NCBI GenBank assembly: GCA_945871455.1
Contig: CAMBXJ010000020.1
Coordinates: 1-19,374, forward strand
Source of the DNA: Asaia bogorensis
GTDB lineage: Bacteria; Pseudomonadota; Alphaproteobacteria; Acetobacterales; Acetobacteraceae
Direction: 5' to 3'
DNA length: 19,374 nt
Part shown: piece by piece, positions 1 to 7,317 of the stretch
How positions within the stretch are numbered: the stretch's first letter is position 1
How the letters are laid out: each line of letters begins with the position of its first letter
Made by a program: the position numbers and the translations under genes
The notes under the pieces: generated by a model
Seen by the model: only the letters and a program-made list of their open reading frames with translations
Databases searched by the model: none
Told to the model about the DNA's origin: nothing

Positions 1-69
1 TCCGGCCGATTGACAACCCTCCCATCGCCTCACACCGTCCCGCCAACCTTGGCTTTCAGGACCCAATCC

Positions 70-1581
70 ATGACCCGATCCATGACCCTTGGCACCTATT
101 CCCCCGTCGACGTGCTCGTGATCGGGGCGGGCAACGCGGCCGCCAACGCCGCACTCGCAGCCCATGAGGCCGGTGCCTCCGTCGCCATGCTGGAAACCGC
201 GCCGGAGGACGCCCGTGGCGGCAACTCCGCCTTCACCGGCGGGGCGTTCCGCTTCGTCTATGACAGCATCGACGACCTGCTGGCCCTGGCGCCGGACATC
301 GCCGACCTCGATCTGGCGAGCATCGATTTCGGCACCTACACGGAAGGCCAGTATTTCGACGACATGGGGCGGTTGACGGAATACCGCTGCGATCCGGCGC
401 TGACGGAGGTGCTGATCGGCAACTCCTTCGCATCCGCGCTGTGGCTGAAGAAGCATGGGGTGAAGTTCCAGCCGGCGCTGGGGCGGCAGGCGTTCAAGGT
501 CGACGGCAAGTTCAAGTTCTGGGGCGGCCTGGCATGCCACATCCATGGCGGCGGCCAGCATCTGGTGGAGACCCTGCATATCGCCTTGGCCAAGGCCGGC
601 ATCCCGGTCCTGTATAACACCACCGCCTGGCAGTTCCTGCACGACGACGCGCGGGTCCAGGGCGTGAAAGTCCGCCACCACGGCCGCGTGTTCGAACTGC
701 GGGCGAAAGCCGTGGTGATGGCGTGCGGCGGCTTCGAGTCCAACGCCGAGATGCGCGCCCGCTATATCGGCCCCAACTGGGACCTGGCGAAGGTGCGCGG
801 CACCCGTTTCAACCAGGGTTACGGCCACCGCATGGCCATGGATATCGGTGCCGCGGTGGCGGGCCACTGGTCCGGCGCCCATGCCGTGCAATGGGACATG
901 AACGCGCCGCCCTTCGGCGACCTGTCCGTCGGCGACCAGTTCCAGAAGCACAACTACCCCTTCGGCGTCCTGGTCAACGCCCTGGGCCAGCGCTTCCTGA
1001 ACGAGGGCAAGGACTTCCACAGCTACACCTATGCCGCCTACGGGCATGAGGTGATGAAGCAGCCCGGCCTGTTCGCCTGGCAGATTTTCGATTCCAAGAT
1101 CAATCACCTGCTGCGCAGCGAATACCGCATCCCGCGCATCACCAAGGAAACCGCCGACACGTTGGAGGAACTGGCCCCCAAGCTCACCGGCGTGGATACC
1201 GCGGCGGTGCTGGAGACCTTGCGCGCCTACAACGCGGCACCCCGCCCCGACGTGAGCTTCGATCCCAACATCCATGACGGGCTGCGCACCTTCGGCCTGC
1301 CGGTGGATAAGACCAACTGGGCGCAGAAGCTGGATACGCCGCCCTATCATGCCTATGGCGTGACCGCCGGCGTGACCTTCACCTTCGGCGGCCTGAAGGT
1401 CACCACCGCAGCGCAGGTGGAGGACACGTCCGGCGTTCCGATCGGCGGCCTGTTCGCGGCCGGCGAAATCGTGGGCGGTCTTTATTACCATAACTACGGC
1501 AGCGGCACCGGCCTGGTCGCCGGGGTGACGTTCGGGAGGATCGCCGGCGACGGCGCCGCCGCCTTCGCACGCAACCGGTAG
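70..1581 (+). CDS. FAD-dependent dehydrogenase of the TcuA / fumarate reductase flavoprotein family
   Basis: A soluble flavoprotein of the fumarate reductase/succinate dehydrogenase flavoprotein family; the closest named relative I recognise is tricarballylate dehydrogenase TcuA. The N-terminus shows an FAD-binding Rossmann motif (VIGAGNAAANAALAAHEAG), followed by an acid/GGNS segment. The second FAD segment is near the C-terminus (GGLFAAGEIVGGLYY, then GSGTGLVAGVTFGRIAG). RGTRFNQGYG in the middle resembles the TcuA substrate domain. The reading frame is open back to a TTG at 10, but I chose ATG 70 because AGGA at 58-61 sits 8 bases before it and the Rossmann strand then starts a few residues in. 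About 503 residues, normal for the family. There is no Tat or Sec signal, so it is probably cytoplasmic. Two solute-binding proteins follow on the same strand, suggesting oxidation of an imported carboxylate; the substrate is inference. Confidence 0.82.
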   Translation: MTRSMTLGTYSPVDVLVIGAGNAAANAALAAHEAGASVAMLETAPEDARGGNSAFTGGAFRFVYDSIDDLLALAPDIADLDLASIDFGTYTEGQYFDDMGRLTEYRCDPALTEVLIGNSFASALWLKKHGVKFQPALGRQAFKVDGKFKFWGGLACHIHGGGQHLVETLHIALAKAGIPVLYNTTAWQFLHDDARVQGVKVRHHGRVFELRAKAVVMACGGFESNAEMRARYIGPNWDLAKVRGTRFNQGYGHRMAMDIGAAVAGHWSGAHAVQWDMNAPPFGDLSVGDQFQKHNYPFGVLVNALGQRFLNEGKDFHSYTYAAYGHEVMKQPGLFAWQIFDSKINHLLRSEYRIPRITKETADTLEELAPKLTGVDTAAVLETLRAYNAAPRPDVSFDPNIHDGLRTFGLPVDKTNWAQKLDTPPYHAYGVTAGVTFTFGGLKVTTAAQVEDTSGVPIGGLFAAGEIVGGLYYHNYGSGTGLVAGVTFGRIAGDGAAAFARNR

Positions 1582-1653
1582 CCGGACCGGGATTTCTTGC
1601 GTAGCATCGCAGACAACGCCGGACCTGAGTCCGGTGCATCAGGGAGTGAAACA

Positions 1654-2739
1654 ATGGCCTGGCTCAAACCTGCCGCGATCGCCGCGGCCGTCCTGCTCGC
1701 CGCCCCGGTGGTCCATGCGGTGGTCCATGGGGCGGCTCATGCGGCGACATGTGCCAACCCGAAGCAAATGAACGGCTTCAAGACCTGCGCCAATGTCGAG
1801 GCCGCGGAGAAGGAAGGCGCGCTGACAGTCTATTCGCCGGATCCGGAAACCAACCAGGCGAAGCTGCATGCCGCGTTCATGGAAATGTTCCCGAAGATCA
1901 AGGTGACCTACATCCGCCTGCAAACCGGCGCTCTCTATGCCAAGCTGATGGCGGAACGGCAGGCCAACGTGTTCCAGCCGGACGTGCTGTGGCTGTCCGA
2001 TATGACCTTCGTGCTGGATTTCCAGAAGCGCAACGGCTGGGCCAATTACGAATCGCCCGAACTCGGTGCCTATCGCACGGAACACAAGAGCAGTCCGGAA
2101 GGTCAATGGACCTGGACCGCGTTGATCATCGCCGGGATCGCTTACAACCCAACCCAGGTGAAGCCGGAAGACGCCCCAAAAAGCTGGGCGGATTCTCTCA
2201 ATCCCAAGTGGAAGGGCGCCATCAACGCCAAGGTTTCCAATTCAGGTCTGCAACATCTGACCTGGTCGATGCTGAAGCAGCACGTCGCGGCGGATTACTG
2301 GACCAAATTCGGAGAGTTGCAGCCGCGCGCGTTCGATTCTTATGTGCAGCAATTCGACCGGACGGTCAGCGGGCAGGACCAGATCATCCACACCGCACAA
2401 TATTCGGGCTACCTGCAGTTCAAGGCCAAGGGGGCGCCGATCGCGTTCATCAACCCGACCGAGGGGGTCACCGCCGCGCCCTATCCGGCGGGCGTGGTCG
2501 ACAAGGCCCCGCATCCCGAAGCCGCGAGACTGTATCTGGACTGGCTGCTGGGCGTTCCCGGGCAGACCGCCTTCGTGAAGGCAACCTCGCTCCATTCGCC
2601 GCGCGCCGACGTGCAACCTCCGACGGGCGGGGAACCGATCACCGCCTTCAAGGTGCTGGCCCCGACCGACTGGGACGCCTTCCTGAAGACCCACCGGCCG
2701 TTTGTCGCTGAATGGGATCGCATGGTGGGCATGCGATAG
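1654..2739 (+). CDS. Periplasmic ABC-type solute-binding protein (family 1, AfuA-like), copy 1
   Basis: An extracellular solute-binding protein of the Fe(3+)/spermidine-putrescine-like group (family 1). It starts at ATG 1654 with AGGGAG at 1641-1646; the upstream in-frame TTG at 1597 has no such site. Residues 1-30 are a Sec signal peptide ending near AAHA/A. The mature N-terminus carries two cysteines in a CX11C arrangement around KQMNGFKT. It is followed by a typical binding-protein core: an ALTVYSPD strand, RLQTGALYAKL, IIAGIAYNP, and DKAPHPEAARLYLDWLLG near the C-terminus, the last being characteristic of the AfuA-like group. 361 residues is a usual length. It lies 72 bases after the dehydrogenase and is probably co-transcribed. 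No permease or ATPase gene is in the window, so its partner is unknown. The ligand cannot be told from sequence. Confidence 0.85.
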   Translation: MAWLKPAAIAAAVLLAAPVVHAVVHGAAHAATCANPKQMNGFKTCANVEAAEKEGALTVYSPDPETNQAKLHAAFMEMFPKIKVTYIRLQTGALYAKLMAERQANVFQPDVLWLSDMTFVLDFQKRNGWANYESPELGAYRTEHKSSPEGQWTWTALIIAGIAYNPTQVKPEDAPKSWADSLNPKWKGAINAKVSNSGLQHLTWSMLKQHVAADYWTKFGELQPRAFDSYVQQFDRTVSGQDQIIHTAQYSGYLQFKAKGAPIAFINPTEGVTAAPYPAGVVDKAPHPEAARLYLDWLLGVPGQTAFVKATSLHSPRADVQPPTGGEPITAFKVLAPTDWDAFLKTHRPFVAEWDRMVGMR

Positions 2740-2796
2740 TCTTCCGACGCTTGTGACGGCGGGACCGCTCCGACGTGATCGGCGCACGCGTGGCAG

Positions 2797-2825
2797 AAAT
2801 CCGACGAAAAGATTCGTCGGATTTT
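2797..2825 (+). terminator. Perfect 12-bp hairpin, probable terminator after the first binding protein
   Basis: AAATCCGACGAA (2797-2808), a four-base loop, then the exact reverse complement TTCGTCGGATTT (2813-2824) with one further T. It lies about 57 bases after the stop of the first binding protein. The downstream U-run is short (TTTT then C), so termination may be partial, or it could be an mRNA-stabilising hairpin separating expression of the two paralogs. Confidence 0.6.
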
Positions 2826-2850
2826 CTGGCGTGGAATCGATTGGGTGGGC

Positions 2851-2920
2851 CTGGTCAGCCCCGTCTGGTCGCCCCGATCTGGTCGCCCCCGTCTGGTCAG
2901 CCCCGTCTGGTCGCCCCCGC
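2851..2920 (+). repeat. Minisatellite A: five 14-bp tandem units
   Basis: Five consecutive 14-bp units beginning at 2851, 2865, 2879, 2893 and 2907, all of the form CTGGTC(A/G)(G/C)CCC(C/G)(G/A)(T/C). Units 1 and 4 are identical, and the fourth repeats the first after two variants, pointing to duplication by slippage. A degenerate sixth unit (CTGTCATCCCAT) follows. No coding role is apparent. Confidence 0.85.
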
Positions 2921-3050
2921 CTGTCATCCCATCTGGGTGGACGCCGGGAGCGGGCCGTACATGATCGCGCTGGGCGACACGGGACAACGCCTGAAGCACC
3001 CACAAGACCAGGAACCCGAGTGGGTTTCGTTTCCAATCCGGTTAAGTCCG

Positions 3051-3125
3051 CTCACCCCAAACACGCTCGCCCCAGAGACTCTCGCCCCAAAGACTCTCGA
3101 CCCCGACACCCTCGCCCCAGACACA
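3051..3125 (+). repeat. Minisatellite B: five 15-bp tandem units in the leader of the second binding protein
   Basis: Five 15-bp units start at 3051, 3066, 3081, 3096 and 3111, with consensus CTCGCCCCARAGACT; units 2 and 3 differ by a single base (CCAGAGACT against CCAAAGACT). The array ends at 3125, only a base or two before the ribosome-binding site GGGAG (3127-3131) of the next gene. The unit is a multiple of three and the upstream frame is open, so the array could be translated as a repeated RP-rich peptide if an upstream start were used. I consider it untranslated leader because the signal peptide starts at 3140. Confidence 0.85.
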
Positions 3126-3139
3126 TGGGAGACTGCTCC

Positions 3140-4201
3140 ATGACGCTCCATCGCCTCGCCGTCGGTCTGGCCGCGCTAGCGCTGGCCCTGCCCGCTTGGA
3201 CCGCCAGCGCCTGTGAGAAGCCGCGTCAGATGGATGGCTTCAAGACCTGTGCCGATGTGGAAAAGGCCTTTCAGGAAGGCAACCTCGTCCATTATGCGCC
3301 CGATACCGAATCGGCGCAGGCGCAGTACCTGGCGGAGTTCCGCAAGACCTTTCCCCAGATCAAAACCAACAATCTCCGACTGCAAACCGGGGCGCTTTAT
3401 GCGCGCGTGACCGCCGAACGCCAGGGGCGGACCTATGTCCCCGACACGCTGATCCTGACCGAAATCGGCTTCGCGCTCGATTTCCAGAAGCGTGGCGGTT
3501 ACGCGCTGTACTCATCGCCGGAGTTGGAATTCTACAAACCGCACATGAAAAGCTCCCCCGCGGGCTATTTCACCTGGGATAACGAGATCATCGCCGGGAT
3601 CGCCTATAATCCAACCGTGGTGAAGCCTGAAGAAGCACCGACCAGTTGGCAGGATCTGCTGAACCCGCGCTGGGCCGGGCTCATCAATGTCAAACTGTCG
3701 ACGTCGGGACTGCAACATTCGGTCTGGTACGCGATGCGCCAGCTCTACGGACCGGAATACTGGATCAAAACCGCGGAGCTGAAACCGCGCGGGTTCGATT
3801 CCTATGTCCAGCAGTATGATCGCATGATCAGCGGCCAGGACCATGTAGTGTCCACCGCGCAGTATTCGGGCTATCTGATCGCCAAGGCCAAAGGCGCTCC
3901 GGTCACCTTTGTCGTGCCCAAAGAAGGCCTCGGCGTCGCCCCCGGTGTGATCGGCGTCGTGGACAAAGCCCCGCACCCAGAGGTCGCGCGCCTGTTCGTC
4001 GATTGGTTCCTGGGCATCCCCGGGCAGATCGCGATGACGAAATCCACGCTGAACTACTCGCCCCGCACCGATGTGCCGCCGCCGCCGGGTGGCGAACCAT
4101 TGAGCGGCTTCAAGCTGCTGGTGCCCGAGGACTGGGACGCATACCTGAAAACCCACACCCAATACGTGCGGGAATGGGACAAGATGACCGGGATCAGGTA
4201 G
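3140..4201 (+). CDS. Periplasmic ABC-type solute-binding protein (family 1, AfuA-like), copy 2
   Basis: A tandem paralog of the preceding binding protein: the same C-K-QM-GFKTC N-terminal CX11C pair, RLQTGALYA, EIIAGIAYNPTVVKPE, SGLQH, RGFDSYVQQYDR, SGQD, TAQYSGYL, and DKAPHPEVARLFVDWFLG at the C-terminus. ATG 3140 is chosen because GGGAG at 3127-3131 lies 8 bases upstream and the signal peptide (hydrophobic stretch GLAALALALPAW, cleavage near SA/C) begins there; the frame is open back to 2702 only through repeats. 353 residues. The cysteine at the mature start is matched by a second cysteine 12 residues on in both paralogs, so a disulfide is more likely than a lipid anchor. It ends 10 bases before the convergent msrQ stop. 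Ligand unknown; sequence divergence from copy 1 suggests a different substrate preference. Confidence 0.85.
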   Translation: MTLHRLAVGLAALALALPAWTASACEKPRQMDGFKTCADVEKAFQEGNLVHYAPDTESAQAQYLAEFRKTFPQIKTNNLRLQTGALYARVTAERQGRTYVPDTLILTEIGFALDFQKRGGYALYSSPELEFYKPHMKSSPAGYFTWDNEIIAGIAYNPTVVKPEEAPTSWQDLLNPRWAGLINVKLSTSGLQHSVWYAMRQLYGPEYWIKTAELKPRGFDSYVQQYDRMISGQDHVVSTAQYSGYLIAKAKGAPVTFVVPKEGLGVAPGVIGVVDKAPHPEVARLFVDWFLGIPGQIAMTKSTLNYSPRTDVPPPPGGEPLSGFKLLVPEDWDAYLKTHTQYVREWDKMTGIR

Positions 4202-4211
4202 CGCGCGAATG

Positions 4212-5177
4212 TTACCGAGAGACGTTATCGGGAAGCCCCTCGGGGAGGTCCCGGGGGCGGTTCCGCGACGCGGCTGAACGCGCGCCGCCGCCGGAACCGC
4301 CGCTTTGTTCGGCGACGGTTTGCACGGCGATGGGGCGGATCATCCGTCCGCCGCCACCGCTTCGTCGCATCGTCAGCCGACGGAGCGGCAACAAAAGCGC
4401 GACCGCCACGGCAACCACGAACACCCAATGGGCCGGACGCAGGCCGAAATCGATCGACCGATTGGCCAGTAGAACCCGCCACGGATCGATACTGGTGGCG
4501 ATGCCGTACCAGGCGAATTCCAGACCGACGGTTGCAATCCCGGTGACGATCGCCAGCGCAACGTAGGTGGGGACCGGGCGCTTCCATGCATCCGGCAGCG
4601 GACGCCACAGCATCAGCCAGACATACAGGCCGGCGACGAAAACGGGTTCCGACACGTTGGCCTTGGTCTGGATGAAGTAGTGCAGGATGCCCAGCACCGC
4701 GATCGGATAGGCCAGCCGATGCAGTTGCTTCCAGCGCCGCCCCAGGCGCCGGACCGCGTTGTCGGTGGACGTGACACCCAGCGCGATCAGACCCAGCAAC
4801 GCCACGAACCCGATCGTCAGATAGAACCGCAGCACGATTTCCGATGCCACGAACAGCAGTTTGAATTTCTGGTCCGCGATATACAGGGTCAAATGCAACA
4901 CCGCGTAGGCCATCGCCGTCAGGCCGACCATGCGTCGGACCAGCAGCAGCCGAGACCAGTCGAACATGCGCGCGAACGGGGTGATGGCCAGCGCGATCAG
5001 CATGAACCGGACCGACCACAGCCCGGTCGCATGGATCAACTCGGTCAGCGGCCGTCCGCCCAGTTCCCCCGCCCACCACCAGAAGGCGTTGACCAGACCT
5101 GGCATGAACGCCAGCCCGAGCACCACCGCCTTGATCGGCAGCAAGCGACCGTGCCGGTCGCGCCAGGGCATACGCAT
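4212..5177 (-). CDS. msrQ: MsrQ, heme-binding membrane subunit of the periplasmic methionine sulfoxide reductase system
   Basis: An integral membrane b-type cytochrome that passes electrons to the molybdoenzyme MsrP, which repairs oxidised methionine in periplasmic proteins. It has several hydrophobic helices (for example residues 15-35, 53-69, 84-101, 114-135 and 153-169). Candidate heme-ligand histidines are H95 (AVLHLTLY), H153 (QLHRLAYP) and H166 (GILHYFIQ), the spacing expected of the ferric-reductase-like domain. At 321 residues it is longer than the ~210-residue enterobacterial protein. The extra C-terminal part adds two further hydrophobic segments and ends in a basic, Gly/Ser-rich tail. 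ATG 5177 has a good upstream site (GAGGAG). It lies about 80 bases after aat on the same strand. No msrP is in the window, so its partner must be elsewhere or the protein serves another reductase. Confidence 0.87.
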   Translation of the reverse strand: MRMPWRDRHGRLLPIKAVVLGLAFMPGLVNAFWWWAGELGGRPLTELIHATGLWSVRFMLIALAITPFARMFDWSRLLLVRRMVGLTAMAYAVLHLTLYIADQKFKLLFVASEIVLRFYLTIGFVALLGLIALGVTSTDNAVRRLGRRWKQLHRLAYPIAVLGILHYFIQTKANVSEPVFVAGLYVWLMLWRPLPDAWKRPVPTYVALAIVTGIATVGLEFAWYGIATSIDPWRVLLANRSIDFGLRPAHWVFVVAVAVALLLPLRRLTMRRSGGGGRMIRPIAVQTVAEQSGGSGGGARSAASRNRPRDLPEGLPDNVSR

Positions 5178-5258
5178 CGTGGCATCTCCTCGCGGGTTAG
5201 GGTCTCTGGGCGGTCGATTGCCCTGTCTGCGATCTCTGTCTCGGCGCGGGTGCCGGCG

Positions 5259-5927
5259 TTACGCGGGGTTGCGGTCCGCCAGATCCCGGATCGCCGCGGT
5301 CAGGACCTGGGTATCAGGTTCCGCCATCCAGACGGACGGCGCGTTCACGGCCTGGGCGAGCCGAACCTTGTAGTCGTCGCGAGGGATCTCCTCGGTGCCG
5401 AAGCGGGCCAGATGAGCGGTCACGAACTGCGTGTCCAGCAACCGGAATCCGCCCAGGCGCAAGCGCGCGACCAAATGGACCAGCGCCACCTTGGAGGCGT
5501 CGCTGACGAAGCTGAACATACTCTCCCCAAAGAACGCGGCACCGATCGCGACACCATATAATCCACCGACCAATCTTCCATGCTGCCAGCATTCCACCGA
5601 ATGCGCATATCCCATGCGATGCAGTTCGCCGAACAACCGCTCGATCCGTGGGTTGATCCAGGTGTCCGTGCGACCTGGCGCCGGCGTGGCGCAACCCGCG
5701 ATGGTGGCGGGGAAATCGCGGTCCACACGGACCTCGAACACGCCGGACAGCACCGTGCGCAGCAGCCGGCGTGGCACATGGAACCGATCGAGCGGGATGA
5801 CGCCGCGCTGTTCCGGGTCCAGCCAGAACAGCCGATCGCTGTCGCGCGTGTCGGCCATCGGAAAATATCCATGGCGATACGCGAGCAGCATCAGGTCCGC
5901 CGTGATCTCCGTCGAGCGTCGGGACAT
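5259..5927 (-). CDS. aat: Leucyl/phenylalanyl-tRNA--protein transferase
   Basis: Transfers Leu or Phe from its tRNA to proteins with N-terminal Lys or Arg, creating substrates for the ClpS/ClpAP N-end-rule pathway; cytoplasmic. Recognised by the family order: AYRHGYFPMAD near the N-terminus, LFWLDPEQRGVIPLD, WINPRIERLF, HSVECW, GGLYGVAIGAAFFGESMF in the centre, and LLDTQFVTAHLARFGTEEIPR. The frame is open to 5996, but the conserved alphaproteobacterial start MSRRSTEIT begins at 5927; no strong ribosome-binding site precedes it, so the start is set by homology. 222 residues, normal for the short alphaproteobacterial type. It is transcribed divergently from the toxin-antitoxin locus, with only about 97 bases between the starts, and is followed by msrQ. 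Confidence 0.93.
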   Translation of the reverse strand: MSRRSTEITADLMLLAYRHGYFPMADTRDSDRLFWLDPEQRGVIPLDRFHVPRRLLRTVLSGVFEVRVDRDFPATIAGCATPAPGRTDTWINPRIERLFGELHRMGYAHSVECWQHGRLVGGLYGVAIGAAFFGESMFSFVSDASKVALVHLVARLRLGGFRLLDTQFVTAHLARFGTEEIPRDDYKVRLAQAVNAPSVWMAEPDTQVLTAAIRDLADRNPA

Positions 5928-5989
5928 AAGCGCAGTGTGCCGGAGACGGGTGGGGATTGGAATGGAAAGCGGGGTGGGGTCGGTCTCGG

Positions 5990-6023
5990 TTGACATTTGT
6001 AGTCAAATTTGCCAATATTTGTC
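5990..6023 (+). promoter_or_regulatory. Candidate promoter/operator of the toxin-antitoxin locus
   Basis: TTGACA at 5990-5995 matches a -35 box; 17 bases on, CAATAT (6013-6018) is a weak -10 candidate. The -35 box overlaps an inverted repeat, TTGAC (5990-5994) and GTCAA (6002-6006), and ATTTG occurs three times within 27 bases. An AT-rich palindrome directly before a higB-type operon is where the antitoxin normally binds to autorepress. The promoter match is only partial, so this is a candidate. Confidence 0.4.
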
Positions 6024-6368
6024 ATGCTCAAGACCCGACCGATCTCGTGGGTGAAGGCGGCCCAAAAGGACTTCGACCGCTTTCCGCAGGGTGCTCAGGT
6101 TGATCTGGCCCGTGCGCTGACGATCGTCGCGGAGGGCGGTCATCCGGATATCGCCAAACCGATGCAGGGGTTGGGCAGCGGGATTCTCGAACTGGCATTG
6201 CGTTTCAATACGGATGCCTATCGCGTCGTATAGGCGGTTCAGATCGGAGACGCCGTCTGGATTCTTCACGCATTCCAGAAGAAGTCCCGCAGTGGTGCCA
6301 AAACCCCGAAATCCGAGATCAATTTGATCGAGGAGCGCCTGAAGCGGCTGAAGGAGACATTGAAATGA
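6024..6368 (+). pseudogene. HigB/RelE-type toxin (phage Gp49-like family) interrupted by one in-frame TAG
   Basis: From ATG 6024 the frame encodes a family-typical toxin (ISWVKAAQKDFDRFP, KPMQGLGSGILEL, TDAYRVV) and then meets TAG at 6231-6233. With that one codon skipped, the same frame continues perfectly through AVQIGDAVWILHAFQKKS and a TPKSEINLIEERLKRLKE tail to TGA at 6366-6368. That TGA overlaps the antitoxin ATG as ATGA, the normal arrangement for such pairs. Related toxins usually have Tyr at the interrupted position (RVVYAV), so a Tyr codon TAT or TAC to TAG change is the simplest explanation. The truncated 69-residue product lacks the C-terminal strand and helix that carry catalytic and antitoxin-contacting residues in RelE folds, so it is probably inactive. 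A sequencing error is the alternative. Confidence 0.85.
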
Positions 6369-6712
6369 ATGACGACATTGAAGTGGTTCACGGTAGTGGC
6401 AACGTCTTCCGCGACATGGGGCTTCCCAATCCTGATCTCGAACAGTTGCGCTCCATCCTTGCGTCGCGAATCATCCGACTGCTGGAGGAGCAGGGTCTCA
6501 CAGTCCGCAAGGCCCAGGAGATCACGGGAGTGGCCGCCGCCGACTTCTCCCGCATCAGACGAGCCAGGCTGGGCCGATTTACCGTGGACCGTCTGATGAC
6601 CATTCTGGCGCGATTGGGTGACGAGATCGAAGTGACGGTGACCGAGCGGACGCGGCGGCTGGACGAGTTACCCGCGCACGGCGCAACCGCTGGGGCTTGC
6701 CAACACCGCTGA
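6365..6712 (+). CDS. XRE-family antitoxin (HigA-like, HTH_37 type)
   Basis: A small DNA-binding antitoxin, 115 residues. The helix-turn-helix lies at about residues 43-75: GLTVRKAQEITGV, AADFSRIRRARLGRFTVDRLMTILARLG, followed by the DEIEVTV strand usual for this family. The N-terminus (VVHGSGNVFRDMGLPNPDLEQLR) is the standard entry to the HTH_37 type, whose members pair with Gp49-like toxins. Its ATG overlaps the stop of the toxin frame, so translation was coupled. Because the toxin frame now stops 130 bases earlier, coupling is probably weakened, although AAGGAG at 6351-6356 provides an independent ribosome-binding site. It likely binds the inverted repeat before the toxin. The last ~20 residues are not conserved in my view of the family. 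Confidence 0.85.
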   Translation: MNDDIEVVHGSGNVFRDMGLPNPDLEQLRSILASRIIRLLEEQGLTVRKAQEITGVAAADFSRIRRARLGRFTVDRLMTILARLGDEIEVTVTERTRRLDELPAHGATAGACQHR

Positions 6713-6859
6713 CCTGTTGAAACGCACCCACCAGCAATGGTTCGATATGGCCCGCAAGCTCTACCGTAACGCAGGAGTCCGCGGCTGCCGCCCCACCGTT
6801 CCCGCCACCGCGAAAATACCCTATTGACGACCGATCCATCGCCCCAAGGGAGAGACAGC

Positions 6860-7243
6860 ATGACCAAATTCACCTGGGAACATATCCACCTCAAAACCCC
6901 GGACCCCGAGGCCACCGCCGCCTGGTACGAATCCAACCTCGGTGCCGAAATCGTCCGCACGAAGCAGCCCGACGGTTCCAGCCGCATCGACCTGAACCTC
7001 AGCGGCCAGAAGGTCTTCCTCGCCCCGGTCGATCCCGCCAAGGTCGGCGCCGCCCCGTCTATGCCGTTTCTCGGCATGGATCATTTCGGCATGACCGTCG
7101 AAGACATCGACACCGCCGTGGCCGAACTTAAGACCAAGGGCGTGACATTCACGATGGACCCAACCACCATCCGGCCCGGCGTGCGCATCGCCTTCCTCAC
7201 GGCGCCACAGAATGTCTCCATCGAGTTGCTCCAGCGCGGCTGA
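6860..7243 (+). CDS. VOC-family (glyoxalase/dioxygenase fold) protein
   Basis: A 127-residue single-domain vicinal-oxygen-chelate protein made of two beta-alpha-beta-beta-beta modules. Candidate metal ligands are the His in EHIHLKTPDPEATAAWY, the His in MDHFGMTVEDID at the start of the second module, and the Glu in SIELLQ at the C-terminus. The set resembles lactoylglutathione lyase or dioxygenase relatives, but substrate cannot be assigned. ATG 6860 has AAGGGAGAG at 6846-6854; the upstream TTG 6824 is rejected. It precedes a nitronate monooxygenase gene by 74 bases on the same strand and may share its transcript. Confidence 0.85.
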   Translation: MTKFTWEHIHLKTPDPEATAAWYESNLGAEIVRTKQPDGSSRIDLNLSGQKVFLAPVDPAKVGAAPSMPFLGMDHFGMTVEDIDTAVAELKTKGVTFTMDPTTIRPGVRIAFLTAPQNVSIELLQRG

Positions 7244-7257
7244 TACCTTCCGGCGAC

Positions 7258-7289
7258 CCGGCGCGAGGCCCCCCCCTGCCCCGCGCCGG
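7258..7289. other. GC-rich stem-loop between the VOC and nitronate monooxygenase genes
   Basis: CCGGCGCG (7258-7265) pairs exactly with CGCGCCGG (7282-7289) around a 16-base C-rich loop. No T-run follows, so it is not a convincing terminator. It could modulate the downstream message or be chance in GC-rich DNA. Confidence 0.3.
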
Positions 7290-7317
7290 CCCCACCCCTC
7301 CCACTCCAGGAACCCGC

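Noticed and set aside
2851..3125. CRISPR array
   Set aside because: The 14- and 15-bp units are directly adjacent without spacers, so these are minisatellites.
3140..3214. Second binding protein as a lipoprotein (SAC at the signal end)
   Set aside because: The lipobox is poor and the cysteine is matched by a partner 12 residues on in both paralogs, which fits a disulfide better.
6231..6233. TAG recoded as an amino acid or read through in the toxin gene
   Set aside because: No recoding signal is seen, and other genes in the window use TAG as a normal stop (for example the dehydrogenase, the first binding protein and the aldo/keto reductase).
6713..6820. Possible gene remnant reading LGLANTADLLKRTHQQWFDM and on
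   Set aside because: It is protein-like for about 40 codons but has no start and no family I recognise, so it is not listed as a feature.
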